Of a stretch of 48,374 nucleotides of DNA, positions 32,824 through 41,050 are shown one piece after another. This DNA comes from Erysipelotrichaceae bacterium (GTDB lineage Bacteria > Bacillota_I > Bacilli_A > Erysipelotrichales > Erysipelotrichaceae). The first letter of the stretch is position 1. Each line of letters begins with the position of its first letter. The DNA lies in contig SVBN01000018.1 in assembly GCA_015058875.1 (NCBI GenBank), forward strand, positions 1 through 48,374. The letters are read 5' to 3'. The translations under genes and the position numbers were made by a program. The notes beneath the pieces were generated by a model, which worked only from the letters and a program-made list of their open reading frames with translations, had not been told where the DNA came from and did not search any database.

Positions 32824-32851
32824 AAGCGGCTGATAAACGGCCGCTTTTTTT
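32824..32851 (+). terminator. terminator of the tRNA cluster
   Basis: AAGCGGC (32824-32830) pairs with GCCGCTT (32840-32846), followed by Ts. Confidence 0.88.
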
Positions 32852-32855
32852 GTGC

Positions 32856-33665
32856 TTAAATTGATATCTGCTGTTCGCTGCTGCTTTTCCGGTATCTGCC
32901 GGGTGTTGTACCGAAAGCCTCCGCAAATGTTTTCGTAAACCAGCTTTTACTGCTGAAGCCGGTCTGGACGGCGATCTGTTCAATTGTCATGTTTGTGGAG
33001 ACAAGCAGGTGCCTTGCTTCATGAAGACGCATGGAACGAAGCTTCTCCGTAAATGTCATCCCGGTGATCATCTTAAAACGGAAAGACAGATAATCGGGAT
33101 GATAACCGAACTTTTCTGCAGTCTCCTGAAGGGTGCAGGAAGAATAATGCTCTCCGATGTATTTCATGATTCTGCCGAACCGGTCATCGGAATTCATTGT
33201 GCTGTTCGGGACAATCAGGATATCGTTCCGGCTGCGGTCCAGACAGGTGCACAGCCCGACTGTCAGCAGATGCATCATTTTGATATGGTAAATATCATTT
33301 TCCTCTGCTTCTTTCAGAAATGCTTTCAGCATATATAATGCCGGACCGGAGTGACCGGGCCGGAAGTACAGATATTCATCTTTCCTGACAGCTGAATTCA
33401 TAAAGTCATATATGATTTTGCAGTCCGCAATCTGCGTGAAAAACAATTCATCAAAAAACTCCCTGGACATACATACAGAAACCACTGCGCCTTCCCGCGG
33501 GGAGTGCCAGCTGATATTCTCCCGGCAGAGAATCAGATCATTTTTCTCAGTATTGTAAAGCTGCTCACCGATGAGCAGAGGTGATTCGTGCTCAATATAC
33601 AAAATAGTAAAATAATCTGTAATTCCCGATCGCCCGGTATTCTTTTCTGCATATTTCATATACAT
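32856..33665 (-). CDS. AraC-family regulator, divergent from the flavin reductase
   Basis: This is a 269-aa regulator. Its C-terminal domain has two helix-turn-helix units: Cys-Thr-Leu-Gln-Glu-Thr-Ala-Glu-Lys-Phe-Gly-Tyr-His-Pro-Asp-Tyr-Leu and Met-Thr-Ile-Glu-Gln-Ile-Ala-Val-Gln-Thr-Gly-Phe. It ends in the usual Thr-Pro-Gly-Arg-Tyr-Arg. The N-terminal about 150 residues are a ligand-sensing domain, probably cupin-like. It is divergently transcribed from the lipoprotein reductase across a 109-bp spacer with repeats, so it probably controls that reductase in response to its substrate. The start ATG at 33665 has no strong ribosome-binding site, and a second ATG two codons on is equally possible. 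Confidence 0.88.
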   Translation of the reverse strand: MYMKYAEKNTGRSGITDYFTILYIEHESPLLIGEQLYNTEKNDLILCRENISWHSPREGAVVSVCMSREFFDELFFTQIADCKIIYDFMNSAVRKDEYLYFRPGHSGPALYMLKAFLKEAEENDIYHIKMMHLLTVGLCTCLDRSRNDILIVPNSTMNSDDRFGRIMKYIGEHYSSCTLQETAEKFGYHPDYLSFRFKMITGMTFTEKLRSMRLHEARHLLVSTNMTIEQIAVQTGFSSKSWFTKTFAEAFGTTPGRYRKSSSEQQISI

Positions 33666-33692
33666 ATCTTATCATATCCGAATAATATCACC

Positions 33693-33762
33693 TAAGATTA
33701 CAGCACTTTTCAGGTAAGATACCGGCATTGTGAAAAAATGTGCGGAACAGTAATCTGATTAC
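33693..33762. promoter_or_regulatory. repeats in the divergent AraC/reductase promoter region
   Basis: TAAGAT occurs at 33693-33698 and 33715-33720 (22-bp spacing, direct). A perfect palindrome GTAATC-T-GATTAC lies at 33750-33762, and GATTACAG occurs at 33696-33703 and again at 33757. These are candidate binding sites of the divergent AraC protein. No clear -35/-10 pair was found. Confidence 0.45.
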
Positions 33763-33774
33763 AGGAAAGGCTGG

Positions 33775-35778
33775 ATGAAAATGAAAAAAATAACAGGTAT
33801 TTTACTGTCAGCTGCTGTCATATGTACCGCGCTGACAGGATGCGCTCAGCAGAGTGCGGAAACAGCGCCGGTGCAGGAAGAAACCGGTGTAAAGGACGGT
33901 ACATATGAAGCGGTGGGAACAGGCTTCTCCAATGCCGACGTACCGGTATCAATCACTGTAGAAGGCGGCAGGATCACTGCCTGCACAGTCGATGGCTCGA
34001 CCCAGTCAGACGGCTACGGCAAGGACGCCGCCGATGCGCTGGCACAGGAAGTAGTAGACGGACAGACTTATGATATTGATGTGGTATCCGGTGCTACAGC
34101 TACAAGAAATGCGGTTTCCGATGCTGTGAAACAGTGCATGGAAGAAGCAGGCTTTGATGTTGAAGCGCTTGCGGCAGTACAGGAGGCAGGCGAATCTGAA
34201 GAGATCACAACAGATATTCTTGTGATCGGCATGGGAGCTTCAGGTTCCGTTGCGGCACTTAAGGCTGCCGAATCCGGTGCGAAAGTACTCGGGGTCGAGG
34301 CAACTGAAATGCTCGGCGGTTTCGGCAATGCTGCGCAGGGAATGTTTGCGGTAGGCTCCGTGGAACAGAAGGCACGTTACGGGGAAGACGGTGAGACGAC
34401 CGATGACGAGTACTGGTATGACCACTTCCAGGAAAGAAACAACAATCTCGGAAATTCCAAGCTGATCCGCACATTTATTTCCGAGGCAAGAAATACCGTC
34501 AGCTACATGCTGAATCACGGTGTAGGCTTCTTCCTTTCGGAGCAGCCTCAGCAGATTGCACATTTTGATACGGAAACGGTTTATCACAGATGGAACAATG
34601 CAGATCCGTTCACATATATAGGCAAGGGGCTTGATGAAGCAGGCGTAGAAATCCGTTATGGTACAACTGCAACTGAACTGATTACTGATGAAAACGGCGC
34701 GGTTACCGGCGCAAAGTGCACAAAACCGGACGGCGGAGAACTGACAGTTCATGCCAAAGCAGTCATTGTTTCCACGGGCTCTTTCGCCGGAAACAAACAG
34801 CTTATGGCTGAAACTCTGGGTGAAGAAGTCTACGCCAATTCAATGGTGCTTGCCGGAGCGGAACTGCCGGGTATTGAAATGATGTGGGATGCCGGTGCTT
34901 CAAAGGGTGAACTGCTGACAATGAATCACGGAATTGCCGTCATCGGCGCTGATGTTGAAACCGTTGACCAGCTGACACTGAACACACCGATTCTCTGGGT
35001 CAATAATCAGGGCAAGCGCTTTATGAATGAAGATCTGCTGAAAGATACAGTTGAATTCTCTTCCGCTGTCCTGGCTCAGGGCGGTACGGCTTATACAATC
35101 GTGGATGAAGCGACTGTTGAAAGATGGACAGATGAAACACAGGAAAATACAGGAACATGGGTACATTATTGGGACCGTTTCGGCATCGTGGATGAAAACG
35201 GCAATCCGACAATCTATCACGCGCCTGTTTCCAGAGATACATGGGACAGTGACTTCGCCAGCCTGAGTGCCGGCGGCCAGGGCGGCGTATTCGAAACACT
35301 GGAAGAAGCGGCTGCTTTCATCGGCTGTGATCCCGCTGATCTGGAAGAAACCGTAACGAATTACAATACCTATGTCAAAAACGGATATGATGAAGAATAC
35401 TTCAAATCTGCAGAAAGCCTTGTATATACAGTGGAAGAAGGTCCGTATTATGTCACTAAAGGACATACATGTGTCCTCGGTGCACTGGGCGGCGTTAACA
35501 CAAATGAAAAACTCCAGGTACTGACACAGGGGTTTGAAGTTATCGACGGCCTTTATGCGACAGGAAATAATGTATCCGGTATCTCTTACGGTGCTTATCA
35601 GGATGTCGAAGGCGTAGGTCTCGGTTTCTCCCTGACCTCAGGCAGGCTTGCCGGCGCTGCCGCTGCGGAATACTGCGGGTATACACCTGAAGCTGATACA
35701 ACCGAACTGAATGAAACAGGTGAGGCCGCAATGCTGGAAGCGACTGAGCGCGGCATGAACGGCAATCTGGATAATTAA
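33775..35778 (+). CDS. extracytosolic flavinylated FAD-dependent reductase (lipoprotein)
   Basis: The product has 667 aa. A signal peptide ends in the lipobox Leu-Thr-Gly-Cys (Cys23), so it is anchored outside the membrane. Residues about 40-125 form an FMN-binding domain with the flavinylation motif Asp-Val-Val-Ser-Gly-Ala-Thr (102-108; Thr108 the probable acceptor, attached by ApbE). Residues about 145-660 are a fumarate-reductase-like FAD domain (Gly-Met-Gly-Ala-Ser-Gly; Asn-Asn-Gln-Gly-Lys-Arg-Phe-Met-Asn-Glu). The usual Gln-x-His-Pro-Thr segment and the C-terminal catalytic Arg region of fumarate reductases are not recognisable, so the electron acceptor is probably not fumarate. Partners such as ApbE or a membrane electron donor are not in the window. 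Confidence 0.9.
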   Translation: MKMKKITGILLSAAVICTALTGCAQQSAETAPVQEETGVKDGTYEAVGTGFSNADVPVSITVEGGRITACTVDGSTQSDGYGKDAADALAQEVVDGQTYDIDVVSGATATRNAVSDAVKQCMEEAGFDVEALAAVQEAGESEEITTDILVIGMGASGSVAALKAAESGAKVLGVEATEMLGGFGNAAQGMFAVGSVEQKARYGEDGETTDDEYWYDHFQERNNNLGNSKLIRTFISEARNTVSYMLNHGVGFFLSEQPQQIAHFDTETVYHRWNNADPFTYIGKGLDEAGVEIRYGTTATELITDENGAVTGAKCTKPDGGELTVHAKAVIVSTGSFAGNKQLMAETLGEEVYANSMVLAGAELPGIEMMWDAGASKGELLTMNHGIAVIGADVETVDQLTLNTPILWVNNQGKRFMNEDLLKDTVEFSSAVLAQGGTAYTIVDEATVERWTDETQENTGTWVHYWDRFGIVDENGNPTIYHAPVSRDTWDSDFASLSAGGQGGVFETLEEAAAFIGCDPADLEETVTNYNTYVKNGYDEEYFKSAESLVYTVEEGPYYVTKGHTCVLGALGGVNTNEKLQVLTQGFEVIDGLYATGNNVSGISYGAYQDVEGVGLGFSLTSGRLAGAAAAEYCGYTPEADTTELNETGEAAMLEATERGMNGNLDN

Positions 35779-35804
35779 GAGAAACAGGTATAACACCATA
35801 ACAG

Positions 35805-35838
35805 AACAGTCCTGGAATAAACAGGACTGTTTGTGTTT
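35805..35838 (+). terminator. terminator of the reductase gene
   Basis: AACAGTCCTG (35805-35814) pairs with CAGGACTGTT (35822-35831), followed by TGTGTTT. Confidence 0.8.
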
Positions 35839-36107
35839 CAGCAGAAAAAAGATTTCTGTTCACCTGAATGACAGACTTCAGCCACTGATGTACAGAATAC
35901 AGGGATTTCGTGGTCAGGATAAATACTGCTAAAAAGAAGATATCCCCGATTTGTTTTCTGCATGCCGGTGCATTCATTGAATCCGCAGGTGTTTGGTTTT
36001 TATCATATCTGAAGAAAACCGGTGATAAACATGCGATAATGGATTCGGCAGAAATCCTGTATGGGAAGAACAGGATGATGCATCTGCATATTAAGAAGGA
36101 GAATTAT
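35839..36107. other. 269-bp spacer before the rubrerythrin gene
   Basis: An open frame runs through this stretch in phase with rubrerythrin, but it has no ribosome-binding site or recognisable residues. An inverted repeat ATCCTGT (36054-36060) / ACAGGAT (36070-36076) with a 9-bp spacer lies 32 nt before the gene and may be an operator or leader hairpin. A GATAAT with upstream TG lies near 36034 as a possible extended -10 box. Confidence 0.4.
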
Positions 36108-36764
36108 ATGGCAGTATTCAAATGCAGAGTCTGCGGAGAAGTATTTGAAGCGGACAGTATCGAAACAGCAGTATGTCCCCGCTGCAGACAGAAGGGCGAC
36201 AAATTGGAGGAAATTGTGATGGAAAAGAAAAACCCGTACGCAGGTACACAGACTGAAAAGAATCTTGAAGCAGCATTTGCCGGAGAATCCCAGGCAAGAA
36301 ACAAGTACACTTATTTCGCTTCCAAGGCAAAGAAGGAAGGCTATGAACAGATTGCCGCACTGTTCCTGAAAACAGCGGACAATGAAAAAGAACATGCCAA
36401 GATGTGGTTCAAGGAACTGAACGGCATCGGTTCCACAGCGGAGAATCTGGCAGCTGCGGCTGACGGCGAAAACTATGAGTGGACTGATATGTATGAAGAG
36501 TTCGCAAAGACAGCTGAGGCGGAAGGTTTCCCGGAGCTTGCGGCGAAATTCAGAGGAGTAGCCGCAATCGAGAAGCATCATGAAGAAAGATACAGAGCCC
36601 TTCTGAAGAATGTCGAGATGAAGGAAGTATTCGAAAAGAGCGAAGTCAAGGTATGGGAATGCAGAAACTGCGGACATATCGTTGTCGGAACAAAGGCACC
36701 GGAAGTATGCCCGGTATGCGCGCATCCGCAGGCTTACTTCGAAGTCAACGCTGAAAACTATTAA
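36108..36764 (+). CDS. rubrerythrin with N- and C-terminal rubredoxin-like domains
   Basis: This is a 218-aa cytoplasmic non-haem iron peroxidase that reduces hydrogen peroxide in anaerobes. Residues 1-36 are rubredoxin-like (Cys6-x2-Cys9 and Cys23-x2-Cys26). Residues about 45-170 form the di-iron four-helix bundle (Glu60; Glu-Lys-Glu-His at 93-96; Glu155 with His157-His158). Residues 183-213 are a second rubredoxin (Cys185/188/201/204). Most rubrerythrins carry only one such domain. A second start is plausible at Met38 (36219), with GGAGG 8 nt upstream, which would give a 181-aa form lacking the N-terminal domain. The main start has AAGGAG upstream. Confidence 0.9.
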   Translation: MAVFKCRVCGEVFEADSIETAVCPRCRQKGDKLEEIVMEKKNPYAGTQTEKNLEAAFAGESQARNKYTYFASKAKKEGYEQIAALFLKTADNEKEHAKMWFKELNGIGSTAENLAAAADGENYEWTDMYEEFAKTAEAEGFPELAAKFRGVAAIEKHHEERYRALLKNVEMKEVFEKSEVKVWECRNCGHIVVGTKAPEVCPVCAHPQAYFEVNAENY

Positions 36765-36777
36765 TTCATGAAGACGG

Positions 36778-36806
36778 GATGCGGCAGCTGCTGCATCTTT
36801 TCTTTT
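36778..36806 (+). terminator. terminator of the rubrerythrin gene
   Basis: GATGCGGC (36778-36785) pairs with GCTGCATC (36790-36797), with loop AGCT, then TTTTCTTTTT. Confidence 0.85.
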
Positions 36807-36875
36807 TGGAAAAATTGAGAATTGAAAAGAGAGCAGTCTGTATTAGAATGATACGTGCACGCGAGGGGGATGCCT

Positions 36876-37748
36876 ATGCATATCGCTAATATGAACTTCA
36901 CGAAACAGGATATTCTGAATGTATTTGCAATTGTTATCTCGACGATTATTTATGCCTGCGGATTCAATGTGTTTGTCCGCTCCGGCAATCTGTTTCCGGG
37001 AGGATTTGCGGGACTGTCCAGACTGATTTCCATGGTGCTCTCGGATGCACTGCATATTTCAATTTCATTCAGTGTGATTTATTTTGTTCTGAATGCACTG
37101 GTGACATTGCGGGTTCTGAAGAAAACAGGACACAAGTTCATTCTGTATTCTGTTCTGTGGTATACGCTGTCATCGTTTTTCACCGGCGTGATTCACCTTC
37201 CGATGATTACGGAGGATCCGATTCTGATCTCGGTCTTCGGCGGTCTGATCAACGGATTTGCAATCGGGATTGCCCTGCGTTACAACGCATCCAGCGGCGG
37301 AACGGATTTTGTGGCGATCGATCTTTCCATGAAGCTCAACCGGCCGACATGGAATTATATCTTCGGCTTTAATGCGCTGGTGCTGATCTGTGCGGGATAT
37401 CTGTACGGATGGGAAAGAGCACTGTATTCCATTATCTTTCAGTACACTTCCAAGGAAGTGGTGGGATTGATGCATGAGCGTTATAAGATTACCAGCCTGC
37501 ATGTCGTGACGGATCATGCGGATGAAATCTGTGCCGCGGTGTTCCGGATCTGCAGGCACGGCATTACCAAAGTGCAGTGTGTCGGCGCCTACAGCAATCA
37601 GGAACATGAGATGCTGTTTATGTCCGTAAACAACAATCAGCTGAAAGAAGTGCAGAAATGCATACAGGAAATCGACCCGCATGCTTTCATTACCCTGAAC
37701 CGTGTCGAAAGAATTATCGGAAACTATTATCAGAAGCCTCTGGATTGA
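36876..37748 (+). CDS. YitT family membrane protein (DUF161/DUF2179)
   Basis: This is a 290-aa protein with five to six membrane helices and a cytoplasmic C-terminal DUF2179 domain. Typical motifs are Gly-Asn-Leu-Phe-Pro-Gly-Gly-Phe-Ala-Gly-Leu-Ser and Arg-Tyr-Asn-Ala-Ser-Ser-Gly-Gly-Thr-Asp-Phe, both common in YitT proteins. The cellular role is unknown, though a transport role is suspected for the family. I chose the third in-frame ATG (36876), 7 nt after a GAGGGGG box. The earlier ATGs sit before or within it. The small DUF1232 gene follows after 32 nt. Confidence 0.85.
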   Translation: MHIANMNFTKQDILNVFAIVISTIIYACGFNVFVRSGNLFPGGFAGLSRLISMVLSDALHISISFSVIYFVLNALVTLRVLKKTGHKFILYSVLWYTLSSFFTGVIHLPMITEDPILISVFGGLINGFAIGIALRYNASSGGTDFVAIDLSMKLNRPTWNYIFGFNALVLICAGYLYGWERALYSIIFQYTSKEVVGLMHERYKITSLHVVTDHADEICAAVFRICRHGITKVQCVGAYSNQEHEMLFMSVNNNQLKEVQKCIQEIDPHAFITLNRVERIIGNYYQKPLD

Positions 37749-37780
37749 GTACAATGAGATCAGAAAGAAGGTAATGCTTT

Positions 37781-38194
37781 ATGGAAACATCATTTGATCT
37801 CGAAAAAGCGAAAAACGTAATCGACAGCGGTATCGGACAGGCGCAGGAACTGATTCAGGATCCCGCGAAAGTAGATGATCTTCTGGCTGATCTGCAGACA
37901 AAGCTGAAGGAAGTGCCGACAGTGGGAACAAGCCTTTCCAATGTTCCACTGATGGTATCCATGGTGAAAAGCTATGCGACAAAAGAGTATACAGCCGTAT
38001 CGCCGAAAGTGATCGCGGCCATTGTCAGCTCATTCCTTTACTTTGTGAAAAAGAAGGATCTGATTCCCGACAATATCCCTCTGCTCGGTCATCTGGATGA
38101 TATCGGAGTTGCGGCGGTCGCACTCAAAATGGTGGAACCAGAACTGGCCGAATATGCACAGTGGAGAGAAACAAGAAAAACACCTGAAGAATAA
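37781..38194 (+). CDS. YkvA/DUF1232 family protein
   Basis: The protein has 137 aa. The C-terminal half carries the DUF1232 core: Ala-Ala-Ile-Val-Ser-Ser-Phe-Leu-Tyr-Phe-Val, Lys-Lys-Asp-Leu-Ile-Pro-Asp-Asn-Ile-Pro-Leu-Leu-Gly, then Leu-Asp-Asp-Ile-Gly-Val-Ala. The hydrophobic stretch probably associates with the membrane. Function is unknown for the family. The N-terminal helical about 60 residues are not recognised. It is probably co-transcribed with the YitT gene, and a terminator follows. Confidence 0.8.
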   Translation: METSFDLEKAKNVIDSGIGQAQELIQDPAKVDDLLADLQTKLKEVPTVGTSLSNVPLMVSMVKSYATKEYTAVSPKVIAAIVSSFLYFVKKKDLIPDNIPLLGHLDDIGVAAVALKMVEPELAEYAQWRETRKTPEE

Positions 38195-38207
38195 TACCGG
38201 AAGTGAA

Positions 38208-38229
38208 GCGGGCAGAAATGCCCGTTTTC
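38208..38229 (+). terminator. terminator after the DUF1232 gene
   Basis: CGGGC (38209-38213) pairs with GCCCG (38220-38224), with loop AGAAAT, then TTTTC. Confidence 0.7.
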
Positions 38230-38300
38230 ATTATCTGTTGAAAACAGAGAAAAAACATCTGCGCCCATGCCTGTGAATTGTGATGAAATTGTGAACAAAA

Positions 38301-38357
38301 TGTATCATACACGAATGTTTTGGTGTATTATTACGTTATGAATTGTAAGCGGTTGCA
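38301..38357 (+). promoter_or_regulatory. control region of the sugar ABC importer: cre site and palindrome
   Basis: TGTAAGCGGTTGCA (38344-38357) matches the CcpA catabolite-response element consensus well. A palindrome TGTAT-C-ATACA lies at 38301-38311 upstream of it. The cre lies 27 nt before the YesL start, so CcpA would repress or block transcription when preferred sugars are present. The promoter itself was not resolved. Confidence 0.65.
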
Positions 38358-38383
38358 TAACTGCGCTCATAAGGGAAACTGAC

Positions 38384-39037
38384 ATGGCTGTTCATGCGGA
38401 CGGAACCGAAGACAGAAGCCTGATTCTGGAGCTTGGAGAAACAATTTTTAATCTGATGGTGCTGAATGTATTATGGGCATTATGCTCAATACCGGTTGTG
38501 ACCATCGGCGCAAGTACAACTGCTCTGAACTATACATGCATCAAGCTGAGAAAGGACGAAGGGGACAGCGTCGTCCGGATGTTCTTCCGCAGCTTTGCGG
38601 CAAATATCCGGCAGGCTCTGATTCTCGGAACGGGAATGCTGGCGGTTCTGATTATTCTTTCCGCAGGCCTGATCCAGATGATCGGAAATATGCTGGCCGG
38701 TAAAAACGCTTATGTTTTTGCGGCAGTGGCGCTTGTTCTTCTGCTGTTTCTGTGGCTGCTGCTGTTTGCCTACATCTTTATGGTGCTGGCAAGGTTTGAC
38801 AATACACTGCTGAGAACGGTGACGAACAGCGTGTATCTGATCATCCGGAATCCGCTGAAGTCATTGAAGATTCTGTGGATTGAGATCATGCTGGTGCTTG
38901 TCGTGCCGTATGCACTGTGGACATATTTCCCCTACGGGTTCCCGCTGGTGATTTTCTTCGGGATGCCCTTTACAGCCTATATTCTCTCCAGGGAATTCAA
39001 TGAAATCTTTGATGAGTATATTCCCGAAGACAGATAA
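38384..39037 (+). CDS. YesL family membrane protein (DUF624)
   Basis: This is a 217-aa membrane protein with about five hydrophobic helices. The DUF624 pattern is seen in Asn-Val-Leu-Trp-Ala-Leu-Cys-Ser-Ile-Pro-Val-Val-Thr-Ile-Gly-Ala-Ser-Thr-Thr-Ala. YesL proteins are commonly encoded with CUT1 carbohydrate importers, as in pectin and rhamnogalacturonan loci, but their role is unknown. Here it is the first gene ahead of a binding protein, two permeases and an ATPase. An AAGGGA site lies upstream of the start. Confidence 0.85.
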   Translation: MAVHADGTEDRSLILELGETIFNLMVLNVLWALCSIPVVTIGASTTALNYTCIKLRKDEGDSVVRMFFRSFAANIRQALILGTGMLAVLIILSAGLIQMIGNMLAGKNAYVFAAVALVLLLFLWLLLFAYIFMVLARFDNTLLRTVTNSVYLIIRNPLKSLKILWIEIMLVLVVPYALWTYFPYGFPLVIFFGMPFTAYILSREFNEIFDEYIPEDR

Positions 39038-39271
39038 AAATGTTGTGAATCTTCGAACTGTACCTCTGTGATGCCGGGAGGAGGATCCCGCATAAAGGAT
39101 AATTCTGAGGACAAAGGCGAAGAACTGCATGTAACTCCTTCCGACCGGAAATGCTGAAACCTGACGTGAAGCAGGAATTATGAGCAGTAATTAAGATGAA
39201 AAGTCGATTGTTGCAGGATTCAGCTGTCACGCAGACATTAACTGCAGAAAACCTATAGAGAGGAGAAAAAA

Positions 39272-40942
39272 ATGACACTCAGAAAATTACTTGCATTTGC
39301 ACTCTCTGCTGCTCTGCTCGCAGGATGCAGCGGAGGATCATCCGGCGGTGGCGGAGGTGAAACACCTTCCGGCGGCGGAGAAGCATCCGGTCCCGCTGAA
39401 ATCCCGACTTCCGATGTCTTCAAGGGTGAAACAAACCAGCAGACCTATCCGATTTCAAGCGAAAAGATTACATTAAGCTATTGGTATCCGCATGGAAACT
39501 CCATCGGTACACTGAATGATTTCAATGACAGTGAATTCTTCCAGTGGATGGAAGAAAAGACAAACATCCATATCGACTTTGTTGTTCCGGCAGTAGGTGA
39601 GGAAGCAAACTCCTTCAACCAGCTGTTTATTGCGGATGACCTGCCGGATATTCTGTATACTTCTCCGGCTACTCAGAAGTATCGTGACGGTATGGATGCG
39701 GCAATCGAGGACGGCTATGTGGTTGACCTCAGAGATTATCTGGATCTGATGCCGAACTATGTCAGCTGGCTGAACAGCATTCCGACAGCCAAGAAGGATG
39801 CTCTGACAGATACCGGAAAAATGTACGGATTCTGGAGTTTCTGGGACAACATGGAAAGCGGATACGCTGACCAGGGTATCTCCATCCGCAAGGACTTCCT
39901 GGACAAGGTCGGAGAAGAAATCCCCGAAACATATGAAGACTGGGAAAGAGTTCTGACAAAGTTCAAGGATGAACTCGGCATCGAAGCTCCGTACTATACA
40001 TCCAAGTATGGTATCGACTACGGTGAATTCATGGCCGGCTACGGAGTGGCTCCGTATTTCTATCAGGTAGACGGAACCGTCAAATACGGTCCGATGCAGG
40101 ATGAATACAAAGAATACCTGACCATGATGCATGACTGGTATGAAAAGGGACTCCTGGATCCCGACTTCTCCACAAGACAGTCCACAGGTGTTGCGGCTGA
40201 CAACGACATGATCCTGAACGACAAGATCGGTGCGCTGATTGACTGGGGCACACGTATGACAGATGCATACATTTCCAGAGGCGCTACCAATCCTGATTTC
40301 TATGCAGTTGCCGCAAAACAGCCGAAGAAGAGTGCTTCCGATCCGGATCCTGCATTCAGAATCGTAAACAACAACTTCCATGATCTGCAGTCTGTCTGCA
40401 TCCTGATCAATGCGAAGAGTGAGCATATCGAAGAAGCAATCAGGTGGGTTGACTCCTTCTATGCAAAGGATGTTTATCTGAATGCCAACTACGGTATCGA
40501 CAGCGAAGAAGGCACAGTCTGGTATGCGGCTGAAGACGGCCACAGAATCGGCGACTATGACTTCCGTTACAGCAATCCGGACGGACTTGATTCCGCTACT
40601 GTTGCTGCGAAGTACTGGGCAAAGAACCCGCCGGTCCGTGTAGAAGCTGCACAGATCGAGCAGATGCCTGAAGACCGTGCTGCATCCTACGCTGTATGGT
40701 CCACATATGAATCCAAGAACTTCATCCCGACAACTGTCACAATGACAACGGATGAAAGCTCCGAATATTCTCAGTACTACACAGACCTGGAAGCATTTGT
40801 ACAGGAAAACAACGTCAAGTTCATCAACGGTCAGAGATCTCTGGATGAATATGACGCTTACAGAGACCAGCTCAAGAGCATGGGCATCGAAACCTGCATC
40901 AAGCTGCAGCAGGCTGCTCTGGACCGTTACAACGCGCGTTAA
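39272..40942 (+). CDS. sugar ABC transporter substrate-binding lipoprotein
   Basis: This is a 556-aa extracytoplasmic solute-binding protein of the large LplA/aldouronate class. The signal peptide ends in Leu-Leu-Ala-Gly-Cys (Cys19), followed by a Gly/Ser-rich linker (20-45). The mature domain shows the family pattern Thr-Leu-Ser-Tyr-Trp-Tyr-Pro, Asp-Leu-Pro-Asp-Ile-Leu, and Arg-Lys-Asp-Phe-Leu-Asp. It delivers an oligosaccharide to the permeases. The 234-nt spacer after the YesL gene has no gene, only a small hairpin (CGGGA...TCCCG near 39077), and may hold a second promoter. An AGAGAGGAG site lies before the start. The ligand is unknown. Confidence 0.9.
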   Translation: MTLRKLLAFALSAALLAGCSGGSSGGGGGETPSGGGEASGPAEIPTSDVFKGETNQQTYPISSEKITLSYWYPHGNSIGTLNDFNDSEFFQWMEEKTNIHIDFVVPAVGEEANSFNQLFIADDLPDILYTSPATQKYRDGMDAAIEDGYVVDLRDYLDLMPNYVSWLNSIPTAKKDALTDTGKMYGFWSFWDNMESGYADQGISIRKDFLDKVGEEIPETYEDWERVLTKFKDELGIEAPYYTSKYGIDYGEFMAGYGVAPYFYQVDGTVKYGPMQDEYKEYLTMMHDWYEKGLLDPDFSTRQSTGVAADNDMILNDKIGALIDWGTRMTDAYISRGATNPDFYAVAAKQPKKSASDPDPAFRIVNNNFHDLQSVCILINAKSEHIEEAIRWVDSFYAKDVYLNANYGIDSEEGTVWYAAEDGHRIGDYDFRYSNPDGLDSATVAAKYWAKNPPVRVEAAQIEQMPEDRAASYAVWSTYESKNFIPTTVTMTTDESSEYSQYYTDLEAFVQENNVKFINGQRSLDEYDAYRDQLKSMGIETCIKLQQAALDRYNAR

Positions 40943-40980
40943 GATTGCTGCAAAAATATTTTTTCAAGAATCAAGAAGAT

Positions 40981-41012
40981 GAAGAAAGCAGAATCCTGAT
41001 TCTGCTTTCTTC
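40981..41012 (+). terminator. strong hairpin between binding protein and permease genes
   Basis: A perfect 14-bp stem, GAAGAAAGCAGAAT (40981-40994) with its complement (40999-41012), has loop CCTG. The 3' arm is T-rich. It probably ends or stabilises part of the transcripts, so that binding protein exceeds permease. Confidence 0.7.
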
Positions 41013-41050
41013 GCATATTCTTCAATGCAAAAGAAAGGTATGGTTCAACT

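Noticed and set aside
32521-32859. 112-codon open frame across the tRNA cluster
   Set aside because: The stretch is fully explained by three canonical tRNAs, a promoter and a terminator.
35910-36107. Longer rubrerythrin with a 66-residue N-terminal extension
   Set aside because: The extension has no ribosome-binding site and no family similarity. The ATG at 36108 has AAGGAG upstream and begins the rubredoxin fold.
39473-40543. 356-codon minus-strand open frame over the binding-protein gene
   Set aside because: It is antisense to a well-defined lipoprotein and has no independent evidence.
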